A stretch of DNA of 64,000 bases from Chitinophagaceae bacterium (GTDB taxonomy: Bacteria > Bacteroidota > Bacteroidia > Chitinophagales > Chitinophagaceae). Under the pieces are notes generated by a model. It saw only the letters and a list, made by a program, of their open reading frames with translations, had not been told where the DNA came from and made no database searches. This document shows positions 7,162 to 14,759 of the stretch, piece by piece (the first letter of the stretch is position 1; each line of letters starts with the position of its first letter). The stretch lies in contig JADKAZ010000008.1 of the NCBI GenBank assembly GCA_016719015.1, forward strand, positions 41,179-105,178. The letters run 5' to 3'. Made by a program: the position numbers and the translations under genes.

Positions 7162-9426
7162 TTATTTCCCAAACTGGCTCCTGATTACATTCAGGGCACC
7201 TCCGGCTTTAAACCATTCAATCTGCTGATCATTATAAGTATGATTAACCAGAAGGTGATCAACTGAACCATCTTTATGATTTAATACAACTCCTAAAGGT
7301 TTGGCAGATGAAAAAGAAGTAAGACCGATGATATCAATGCTATCGTCTTCCTGAATTTTATCGTAATCCTCTTTATTAGCGAAAGTTAATGCAAGCATTC
7401 CCTGTTTTTTGAGGTTAGTCTCATGTATCCGGGCAAAACTTCTTACCAGTATAGCTCTTACTCCAAGATGCCGGGGCTCCATGGCCGCATGTTCTCTTGA
7501 TGAACCTTCCCCGTAGTTTTCATCACCCACAACAATACTTCCTACACCAGCAGCTTTGTAAGCTCTTGCCGTTGCAGGCACTGCTCCGTATTCCCCTGTC
7601 AATTGGTTCTTAACAGTATCGGTTTTCTCATTATAAAAATTAATAGCACCAATGAGCATATTGTTAGAAATATTATCCAAATGCCCACGGAACTTCAGCC
7701 AGGGGCCAGCCATTGAGATATGGTCGGTTGTACATTTTCCCTTGGCTTTTATCAACAATTTCAATCCCTTCAGGTCTGTTCCTTCCCAGGCTGCAAATGG
7801 TTCCAGCAACTGCAGACGTTTTGAATCCGGAGCTACTTTTACAGAAATAGCACTGCCATCTTTAGCAGGAGCCTGGTAACCAGCATCTTCCACATCAAAA
7901 CCTTTTGGTGGTAATTCGAAACCTGTCGGTTCCTTCAGCAACACTTCCTCACCCTTGTCATTTTTTAATTTATCTGTTAATGGGTTGAATGCAATCGTAC
8001 CCGCAATAGCCATAGCTGTTACTATTTCCGGGGATGCCACAAATGCATGGGTTGAAGCATTACCATCGTTTCTTTTTGCAAAATTTCTATTGAAAGAAGT
8101 AATAATAGTGTTCTTCCTGTTCGGGTCATCAATATGCCTTGCCCATTGTCCGATACACGGCCCGCAGGCATTGGCCAACACAACCCCACCTACTTTTTCA
8201 AAAGTATTGATAAAGCCATCTCTTTCGATTGTAAACCGAACCAGCTCACTTCCGGGTGTTATCGTGAATTCAGAATTAGCTTTCAGTCCTTTACTTACTG
8301 CATCTTCAACAATACTTGCTGAACGGCTGATATCTTCATAAGAAGAATTGGTGCAACTGCCTATCAACGCCACTTCCAGTTTAGCAGGCCAGCCATTCTC
8401 TTTTACCGTTGCAGCCATTTTAGAAATAGGAGTAGCAAGATCCGGCGTGAAAGGCCCGTTTACATAAGGCTCCAATGTGCTTAAATCCAGTTCAAGTAAC
8501 TGGTCATAATATTTTGCAGGGTCAGCATATACTTCTGCATCCGGACGAAGATGTTCTTTGATACCATTTGCCAATGCAGCCACTTCTTCACGGCCTGTTG
8601 CTTTTAGATAAGCACTCATTTTTTCATCATACGTAAATAATGAACAGGTAGCCCCTATTTCAGCACCCATGTTACAAACAGTTCCCTTACCGGTTGCACT
8701 CATGCTGTCTGCGCCTTCCCCAAAATATTCAACAATGGCACCGGTACCCCCTTTTACGGTTAATTGTCCGGCCACCCAAAGAATAACATCTTTACAACTT
8801 GTCCAGCCACTCATTTTACCAGTAAGTTTTACACCTATCACTTTTGGCATTTTCAATTCCCATGGAAGACCTGCCATTACGTCCACTGCATCAGCGCCAC
8901 CAACACCGATTGCCACCATTCCCAAGCCACCGGCATTTGGGGTATGAGAGTCAGTTCCAATCATCATACCGCCGGGGAAAGCATAGTTTTCTAATACTAC
9001 CTGGTGAATAATACCAGCACCAGCTTTCCAGAAACCAATACCATACTTATCAGAAATACTGGAGAGAAAATCATATACTTCCCTGTTCGTTTCAATTGCA
9101 AGCTCCAAATCCTTCTTTGCTCCCACTTTTGCCTGTATCAGGTGGTCGCAATGTACAGTAGAGGGTACAGCCACTTTAGTACGGCCTGCTGTCATGAATT
9201 GAAGCAAAGCCATCTGTGCAGTTGCATCCTGCATGGCCACCCTGTCAGGAGCAAAATCCACATAATCCTTCCCCCGGGTATGCGGCTTACTGGCCGGTGC
9301 ATAGAGGTGAGAATACAGTATTTTCTCAGTCATTGTAAGGGGCTTGCCTACCAGCTTTCTTGCAGCCTCAACTTTGGCAGGCATTTCACTATATACTTTC
9401 TTAATCAAGTCTAAATCAAATACCAT
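7162..9426 (-). CDS. acn: Aconitate hydratase
   Basis: Aconitase interconverts citrate and isocitrate in the TCA cycle, using a [4Fe-4S] cluster. The 754-residue length and sequence fit the mitochondrial-type enzyme common in Bacteroidota. Cluster ligands are visible as Cys358 in IGSCTNSS and Cys421 and Cys424 in ANACGPCIGQW. Substrate-site segments include MIGTDSHTPNAGGLGM (about 155-170) and the swivel-domain motif DENYGEGSSREHAAMEPRHLG. The gene stands alone, divergent from the PspC gene, with a bidirectional terminator 15 bases past the stop. The ATG at 9426 gives a conventional N-terminus (MVFDLDLIKKVYSEMP). Confidence 0.97.
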   Translation of the reverse strand: MVFDLDLIKKVYSEMPAKVEAARKLVGKPLTMTEKILYSHLYAPASKPHTRGKDYVDFAPDRVAMQDATAQMALLQFMTAGRTKVAVPSTVHCDHLIQAKVGAKKDLELAIETNREVYDFLSSISDKYGIGFWKAGAGIIHQVVLENYAFPGGMMIGTDSHTPNAGGLGMVAIGVGGADAVDVMAGLPWELKMPKVIGVKLTGKMSGWTSCKDVILWVAGQLTVKGGTGAIVEYFGEGADSMSATGKGTVCNMGAEIGATCSLFTYDEKMSAYLKATGREEVAALANGIKEHLRPDAEVYADPAKYYDQLLELDLSTLEPYVNGPFTPDLATPISKMAATVKENGWPAKLEVALIGSCTNSSYEDISRSASIVEDAVSKGLKANSEFTITPGSELVRFTIERDGFINTFEKVGGVVLANACGPCIGQWARHIDDPNRKNTIITSFNRNFAKRNDGNASTHAFVASPEIVTAMAIAGTIAFNPLTDKLKNDKGEEVLLKEPTGFELPPKGFDVEDAGYQAPAKDGSAISVKVAPDSKRLQLLEPFAAWEGTDLKGLKLLIKAKGKCTTDHISMAGPWLKFRGHLDNISNNMLIGAINFYNEKTDTVKNQLTGEYGAVPATARAYKAAGVGSIVVGDENYGEGSSREHAAMEPRHLGVRAILVRSFARIHETNLKKQGMLALTFANKEDYDKIQEDDSIDIIGLTSFSSAKPLGVVLNHKDGSVDHLLVNHTYNDQQIEWFKAGGALNVIRSQFGK

Positions 9427-9533
9427 GGGAGAATCTTTAAGAAGTAAGTTAAAAGATGCGGCGAAATTAAGAAAAAACAGGGTGTGAATAAAGCCTTCTT
9501 GCTTCTTTTATGACAATCCACTAAATTAGCTGA

Positions 9534-9755
9534 ATGAACAAATTCAAAAGCTTTATGGAATGGAATGCCTTTGGCGTTTGTTCGGCCATCGGCAACCGGA
9601 TGGGGATTTCCACCAGTAAGATCCGCCAGTATTTCATGTATACTTCCCTCCTTACCATGGGCTCCCCTATTATTATTTACATGGTGCTGGCTTTCTGGCG
9701 CAATATGCGGAAGTATATCTGGGCTGCGAAGAGGAATCCGTGGTATTATTTGTGA
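9534..9755 (+). CDS. Small PspC-domain membrane protein
   Basis: This 73-residue protein consists of little more than one PspC domain: AIGNRMGISTSKIRQYFMY, then a membrane span (LTMGSPIIIYMVLAFW) and a basic tail. Single-domain PspC proteins like this are common in Bacteroidota and are linked to envelope stress through PspC of the phage-shock response. A direct role here is not shown. It is divergent from aconitase. The next minus-strand gene's terminator lies just beyond it. Confidence 0.8.
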   Translation: MNKFKSFMEWNAFGVCSAIGNRMGISTSKIRQYFMYTSLLTMGSPIIIYMVLAFWRNMRKYIWAAKRNPWYYL

Positions 9756-9792
9756 ATTTTTATCTGGGTATAAATACTTTATCGCATTGTCC

Positions 9793-9822
9793 AATAAAAA
9801 AACCCGGTATTTCCGGGCTCTT
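9793..9822 (-). terminator. Terminator after the BlaR1-like gene
   Basis: On the minus strand CCCGG, AAATA loop, CCGGG is followed by seven T. It lies about 30 bases beyond the BlaR1-like stop and may also work weakly on the plus strand (CTCTTTTA). Confidence 0.75.
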
Positions 9823-9848
9823 TTATCAGTATCAAATGGTACTATAAT

Positions 9849-11396
9849 TCAGCAACCATCTTTTTTGTTTTTATCAAGAAAAGGGGTCGAAAATGGTGAA
9901 ACTGTAAATGGCTTCGCCTGACCCATCTTTTTAGTTTGGATTTCTACAACTCCATTTTTCCCTTTATCGCCATAAAGAATAACTGCAGAACTTCCTTTTA
10001 GAACATTTACCGATTGGATAGATTCCGGGTTAATAGTACTCACAACTTTTTTATTCTCAATAACACCATCTACTACATATAAAGGATTATCAAAGCTACC
10101 CTTTATTTCCATCTGGTAGATTGCATCAGTAAGAGAATTTAAATTACCCGGTGCATTTAATGATGCATCATCAGCTTGTTCATTTTTGATTGGCGGTGGC
10201 GGTGGCACTGGAGGCGTAGTTGCTGATACTGGTGCTTTAGGAGCTGCTGGTACATCAGGTGCAATAGCTTCTGCAGATGATACCGGTGCTTTTGCCGGTG
10301 GCGGTGGTGGTGGTATTTTGCCATAAAGAGCTTCATACTTTTCTGCATTTTCGTTCCACTCTGTCAGCAACATTCTTTTTACTTCCTTGCCACTCTTGTC
10401 TTTAATCACCAACAGGCATTCGCCTTTTTTGTCCTTTACATTAATGATGTAACCTTTATTATTATGTTCATTTACATCAGGGATAGTATCAGTTGTGGAT
10501 ACAGGTATTACCTGTAACTGATTTTGCTTTCCTGTAAGAGTATCCCCGATTTCTTTTCTAAAAGAAACAAGGATAAGGGCAAGCACTGGCAACAGGAACA
10601 GGAACCTGAGCAGGTGCAATTTTGCTGATTTGTTTTTGTTCATCATGGCTATACGCTTTTTTAATGAGGAAAAATTAAACTTAGGGGCTATACTGAATTG
10701 ATTGTTGCCAATTACTTTCAGCAACAAGTATTGATATTGCTTTTTGTTGAAACCGTTTTCAATCACCTTATTATCAGCAATAAACTCAAGGTTTTGCCGT
10801 ATTGATTTTCTGAGCAACCAGGCAAAGGGATTAAACCAGTTGAGCAGAGAAAGAATTTCGCCAAGAATAACATCAACACTATGCCGCTGTTTTACATGCA
10901 CAAACTCATGGCGGATAATCTCTTTTAATTCTTCTTCGGTATGTAAATGACGGTTCATGAACACTGCATTTCCAAATGAAAAAGGGATAATAGATTCATC
11001 CACCTGGTATAGATGTATTCCAATATCTGAAATAAATGTTGCCTTCTTCTTCATCCGCAGGAATGAAATGTATTGTACGATCAACCTTATCAACAGCACC
11101 AGCATTCCAGTTACAATAAGCAGGTATAAAATATTCCAGCCGGTAAGTAAATTATCACCGGTAGATTTATACAGCACCGGAATCCATTGTAGAACAGTGG
11201 CATCAGTGAGTTCATTCTTATGCAACGCCGGGGTAATATTAATAAACGGAATAACAAATGAAAGCAACGTGTAGCCCAATAGGTACCAGCGGTTCCAGTT
11301 ATAAAAAGTCAGTTTACGAAGTACAAAATGATAAAACAGGAATACCACCGCCAGGCTTACAGATAGTTTTAATATATAGATAAAAAGAAAAGGCAT
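9849..11396 (-). CDS. BlaR1-like M56 membrane metallopeptidase with TonB-receptor plug-like C-terminus
   Basis: The protein (515 residues) is an M56 peptidase related to BlaR1/MecR1, which senses a periplasmic signal and causes inactivation of a BlaI-type repressor. There are about four membrane spans (residues 5-25, 35-55, 85-105, and about 265-285). The zinc site HEFVH lies in EIIRHEFVHVKQRH near residue 165. After the last span comes a periplasmic part with a proline-rich linker, then NPLYVVDGVIENKK, NVLKGSSAVILYGDKG and GVVEIQTKK. Those segments match the plug domain of TonB-dependent receptors. There is no penicillin-binding sensor domain, so the signal is probably not a beta-lactam. The BlaI-like repressor gene lies 18 bases upstream in the same operon. 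Confidence 0.88.
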   Translation of the reverse strand: MPFLFIYILKLSVSLAVVFLFYHFVLRKLTFYNWNRWYLLGYTLLSFVIPFINITPALHKNELTDATVLQWIPVLYKSTGDNLLTGWNILYLLIVTGMLVLLIRLIVQYISFLRMKKKATFISDIGIHLYQVDESIIPFSFGNAVFMNRHLHTEEELKEIIRHEFVHVKQRHSVDVILGEILSLLNWFNPFAWLLRKSIRQNLEFIADNKVIENGFNKKQYQYLLLKVIGNNQFSIAPKFNFSSLKKRIAMMNKNKSAKLHLLRFLFLLPVLALILVSFRKEIGDTLTGKQNQLQVIPVSTTDTIPDVNEHNNKGYIINVKDKKGECLLVIKDKSGKEVKRMLLTEWNENAEKYEALYGKIPPPPPPAKAPVSSAEAIAPDVPAAPKAPVSATTPPVPPPPPIKNEQADDASLNAPGNLNSLTDAIYQMEIKGSFDNPLYVVDGVIENKKVVSTINPESIQSVNVLKGSSAVILYGDKGKNGVVEIQTKKMGQAKPFTVSPFSTPFLDKNKKDGC

Positions 11397-11414
11397 ACAA
11401 ATAAGTTGTAATGA

Positions 11415-11774
11415 TTAATTATTCCCTTTTTCAATAAGCGTAATAATTTCTTTCAATTCTTTAGCTGATAATTTTTTCTGCTCCACAAAAAAATTGACCA
11501 ACTCTTTGTAAGAATTATCAAAATATTCTTTTACAACCCCATTCATAAATTTTTTCTTGTACTCATCTTCTGTTACGGCTGGTTTATACAAATAAGCATT
11601 ACCGATCAGGCGGCTGCTTATATATCCTTTCTTCTCCAGGTTCTTAACAGTGGACGCAACAGTGGTGTAAGGAATAGACTCGTCAAGATGCTCCATAAAG
11701 GCTTTTATGTTGCCTTCGCCGGTACGCCATACGGCCTGCATGGCTTCTTCTTCAACATGGGTTAATTTTTCCAT
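11415..11774 (-). CDS. BlaI/MecI/CopY-family transcriptional repressor
   Basis: This 119-residue winged-helix repressor has the typical BlaI length and layout: LTHVEEEAMQAVWRTGEGNIK, DESIPYTTVASTVKNLEKKGYI and RLIGNAYLYKP. The C-terminal helices allow dimerisation (ELVNFFVEQKKLSAKELKEI). It is first in the operon with the M56 peptidase, which would inactivate it on signal. Two palindromic operators overlap its promoter just upstream, so self-repression is very likely. Confidence 0.93.
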   Translation of the reverse strand: MEKLTHVEEEAMQAVWRTGEGNIKAFMEHLDESIPYTTVASTVKNLEKKGYISSRLIGNAYLYKPAVTEDEYKKKFMNGVVKEYFDNSYKELVNFFVEQKKLSAKELKEIITLIEKGNN

Positions 11775-11777
11775 TTC

Positions 11778-11821
11778 TACGAAATTTTCGTAAATCTACG
11801 AATATTTCGTAATCGGCCAAA
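11778..11821 (-). promoter_or_regulatory. Bacteroidota-type promoter with two BlaI-type operators
   Basis: On the minus strand a -33 box TTTG (CAAA at 11818-11821) is separated by exactly 19 bases from a -7 box TAGATTTA (11791-11798). Two 15-bp palindromes, TACGAAATTTTCGTA (11778-11792) and TACGAATATTTCGTA (11797-11811), overlap and flank the -7 box, with centres 19 bases apart. The first ends 3 bases before the repressor ATG, so the transcript has a very short or no leader. BlaI dimers binding here would block RNA polymerase. Confidence 0.8.
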
Positions 11822-11849
11822 TTTATTTTCTCCGGGAAATGTTAAAGGA

Positions 11850-12977
11850 TTAAATAAGCTCCTTCAGTTTACCCACCACTGTATCTACTTCCTCAATGGT
11901 ATTATGCTTACAAAAAGAAAAGCGAACCGGTACTAAGTTGGGATTATTACTGATAGCCCTGATAACATGGCTGCCTACATCGGCACCACTGCTGCAGGCA
12001 CTACCCCCGGATACACAAATACCCTGCATATCCAAACTGAAGAGTAACATTTCTGATTTCTCTGTTTTTGGAAATGCCACATTTAATACGGTGTAAAGGC
12101 ATTTACCTGCATAATCGCCATTGAACTGCACACCCGGTATAGTAGCCTTCAATTGCTTAATCATATAATCTTTTATTGACTTTATATAAGCACTGTCTTT
12201 TTCCATACTGGCATCGGCCAGTTCTAATGCTTTTGCAAAACCAACAATGCCGTAGAGGTTTTCTGTTCCGGCCCGCATATTACGTTCCTGTCCCCCGCCG
12301 AGAATAATGGGATTAATTTTAATATTATCATTCACATATAAAATACCAACCCCTTTCGGACCGTGAAATTTATGTCCTGCCCCTGTGGCAAAATGCACCG
12401 GCTTACTACGAAGGTCAATTTTATAATGCCCCACCGTTTGCACCGTATCAGAATGAAAAATGGCATTATATTTTTTACAAATTTCTCCGGCAGCATAAAT
12501 ATCCAGCAGGTTTCCAATTTCGTTGTTGGCATGCATCAGGCTGACAAAGCATCGTTCTGCATTCGCCGCTAATTGTTCCTCCAAATCGTTCAAATCAATA
12601 TGACCATCGGGCAACAGTTTTACAAAACTGCTTGTTACCATATCTTTTTTATCGAGATGTTCAATTGTATGCAATACTGCATGGTGTTCAATAGAAGACG
12701 TAATAATATGCCTGCATCCCAAATCCTGAATAGCTGCGGAGATCGCCATATTATCGCTTTCAGTACCACCACTGGTAAAGAAAATTTCCCCGGGATGTGC
12801 ATTCAGGATTCTCGCCACCGTTTTCCGGGCTGTTTCAATAGCCATTCTGCTCTCCCGTCCATACGAATAAATAGAGGAAGGGTTACCAAAATGAGTAGTC
12901 ATGTAAGGCAACATCGCATCCAGTACTTCCTTGTCAAGTGCGGTAGTAGCTGCGTTATCAAAGTATATCCTTTCCAT
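11850..12977 (-). CDS. Cysteine desulfurase (NifS/IscS family)
   Basis: This PLP enzyme removes sulfur from cysteine for Fe-S cluster or tRNA thiolation pathways. I choose ATG 12977, giving 375 residues that begin MERIYFDNAATTALD. The longer frame to 13088 adds 37 residues not expected for the family. Visible motifs are GNPSSIYSYGRESR, FTSGGTESDN, the PLP lysine in ATGAGHKFHGPKG, and the catalytic cysteine in SGGSACSSGADVGS. It stands apart from any isc or suf genes, so which pathway it serves cannot be decided here. Confidence 0.93.
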   Translation of the reverse strand: MERIYFDNAATTALDKEVLDAMLPYMTTHFGNPSSIYSYGRESRMAIETARKTVARILNAHPGEIFFTSGGTESDNMAISAAIQDLGCRHIITSSIEHHAVLHTIEHLDKKDMVTSSFVKLLPDGHIDLNDLEEQLAANAERCFVSLMHANNEIGNLLDIYAAGEICKKYNAIFHSDTVQTVGHYKIDLRSKPVHFATGAGHKFHGPKGVGILYVNDNIKINPIILGGGQERNMRAGTENLYGIVGFAKALELADASMEKDSAYIKSIKDYMIKQLKATIPGVQFNGDYAGKCLYTVLNVAFPKTEKSEMLLFSLDMQGICVSGGSACSSGADVGSHVIRAISNNPNLVPVRFSFCKHNTIEEVDTVVGKLKELI

Positions 12978-13144
12978 ACCCGGTTTTAGAATGTCCGCAA
13001 AGATAAGTAATAGGCTTTCTGTGGAAGTTGTTTTGTACAAATGAACGCAAACGATGTACGAAATGAAAGCAAATGACCCAATCTGCAATAATCATTTTTT
13101 TAAGACAAGCCGAAGGTTTAAATTTAATTCACATATTGATTTCT

Positions 13145-13750
13145 ATGAACACACACAACAAAAATGATGGGCGAAGGGATTTTCTAAAAAAATCAACGGC
13201 ATTAGCTGCATTGGCTATTGCTTCACCGGCAATAATAAAAGCTGGCGAAAACGATGAAAATATTGCTGCCTGGTTTGAAAAAGTTCCACTGGAACTGGAA
13301 ATAAACGGGCAGGCATATAAACTATCCGTTGAGCCAAGAGTTACGCTACTCGATTTACTGCGGGAACAATTGGGATTAACCGGTACCAAAAAAGGTTGCG
13401 ACCATGGCCAATGCGGATGCTGCACAGTACATGTAGATGGCAAACGCATCAACTCTTGTTTATCACTGGCAGTAATGAATCATGGTAAAAAAGTAACAAC
13501 CATTGAAGGATTAGCAAAAGGAGAAGAATTGCATCCCATGCAAGAAGCTTTTATGAAACATGATGGGTTTCAATGCGGCTATTGCACACCGGGACAAATT
13601 ATGTCGGCCATTGGATGTATTAGAGAAGGACATGCCAATACGGCCGAAGATGTACGGGAATATATGAGTGGGAATATTTGCCGATGCGGAGCTTATCCAA
13701 ATATAGTTGATGCTATTATGGAAGTAAAAAATGGGGGGAAAACGGTATGA
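13145..13750 (+). CDS. paoA: Periplasmic aldehyde oxidoreductase, 2Fe-2S subunit (PaoA/YagT-like)
   Basis: This subunit passes electrons from the molybdenum site towards FAD through two [2Fe-2S] clusters. Starting at ATG 13145 (201 residues), it has a twin-arginine export signal: GRRDFLKKSTALAALAIASPA. The plant-type ferredoxin ligands are GCDHGQCGCCTVH and later C in INSCLSL. The second cluster lies in QCGYCTPGQ and NICRCGAYPNI. Stop and the next start overlap as ATGA. The Tat signal and gene order match E. coli PaoABC (YagTSR) rather than cytoplasmic xanthine dehydrogenase. The substrate is likely an aldehyde but is not proven. Confidence 0.9.
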   Translation: MNTHNKNDGRRDFLKKSTALAALAIASPAIIKAGENDENIAAWFEKVPLELEINGQAYKLSVEPRVTLLDLLREQLGLTGTKKGCDHGQCGCCTVHVDGKRINSCLSLAVMNHGKKVTTIEGLAKGEELHPMQEAFMKHDGFQCGYCTPGQIMSAIGCIREGHANTAEDVREYMSGNICRCGAYPNIVDAIMEVKNGGKTV

Positions 13751-14721
13751 TAAATTTTGAATACATACGAACCTCTACTGCTAAAGCTGCGGTTGATGCA
13801 AAAACAAAAAATAAAGCTGCACAATTTATTGCCGGTGGTACCAACCTGGTTGACCTGATGAAAAAAGGGGTAACCGCTCCGCAACGACTGATTGATATAA
13901 ATGCGTTGCCTTTAAAAGAAATTACTAATGATTCAAGAGGAGTAAGCATTGGCGCATTGGTACCAAATAGTGTTGCAGCAGAAAACAAACTGGTGATGGA
14001 AAAACATCCATTGCTTTCAATGGCATTAAATGCAGGTGCTTCTGCACAATTGCGCAATATGGCAACTGTTGGTGGCAATATTATGCAACGTACAAGATGC
14101 CCTTACTTCTACGATATAACAATGCCCTGCAATAAACGCCAACCGCAAAGCGGATGCGGCGCAATGGATGGCTATAATCGTATGCATGCCATATTTGGCG
14201 CCAGCGATAAATGCATTGCAGTTCATCCGAGTGATATGTGTGTGGCTTTGGCCGCATTGAATGCAACAGTAATAGTCAATACAACAAAAGGAGAAAAGAA
14301 AATTGCATTTGTTGATTTTCATCGCTTGCCAGGTGATACGCCAGAGTTAGATAATAATTTAGCTGCGGGTGAATTGATCACTGCGGTTCATATTCCTGCT
14401 AATCATTTTAATAAAAGTTATTATTTAAAAGTCCGTGACCGTTTATCCTATGCATTTGCATTGGTATCAGTTGCGGTGGCTTTGGAAGTAAATGATGGCG
14501 TTATTAAATCAGCCAGTATTGCCATGGGCGGTGTGGCACATAAAGCCTGGCGATTAACAGAAGTGGAAAAATATTTAATTGGGAAAGGAACAACAGCAAA
14601 TGTTTTTAAAGATGCTGCTGAAATTGGATTAAAAGATGCAAAAACTTATCAGCACAATGCTTATAAAGTGAAGTTGGGAAAGTCGGCTATTGTGGAAGCG
14701 TTGACAAAAGCGACAAGTTGA
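13747..14721 (+). CDS. paoB: Aldehyde oxidoreductase, FAD-binding subunit (PaoB/YagS-like)
   Basis: This 324-residue subunit carries FAD and hands electrons to the acceptor. FAD-contacting motifs are FIAGGTNLVDLMKKG near residue 30 and NMATVGGNIMQRTRC near residue 110. Cysteines in TRCPYFYD, MPCNKR and SGCGAMDG, with SDKCIAVHPSDM, match the extra [4Fe-4S] cluster known in PaoB. It starts inside the stop of the 2Fe-2S subunit gene. The ORF for the molybdenum subunit follows at once. Confidence 0.9.
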   Translation: MINFEYIRTSTAKAAVDAKTKNKAAQFIAGGTNLVDLMKKGVTAPQRLIDINALPLKEITNDSRGVSIGALVPNSVAAENKLVMEKHPLLSMALNAGASAQLRNMATVGGNIMQRTRCPYFYDITMPCNKRQPQSGCGAMDGYNRMHAIFGASDKCIAVHPSDMCVALAALNATVIVNTTKGEKKIAFVDFHRLPGDTPELDNNLAAGELITAVHIPANHFNKSYYLKVRDRLSYAFALVSVAVALEVNDGVIKSASIAMGGVAHKAWRLTEVEKYLIGKGTTANVFKDAAEIGLKDAKTYQHNAYKVKLGKSAIVEALTKATS

Positions 14722-14759
14722 TTCAAAAAATCGTATTAAACTATCAAGTACTTAATTCT

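Noticed and set aside
9411..9794. 127-codon minus-strand ORF upstream of aconitase
   Set aside because: It lies antisense to the PspC gene, has no recognisable protein pattern, and looks like a shadow frame.
12978..13088. Longer start for the cysteine desulfurase
   Set aside because: The 37 added residues precede the conserved MERIYFDNAATT start and have no family support.
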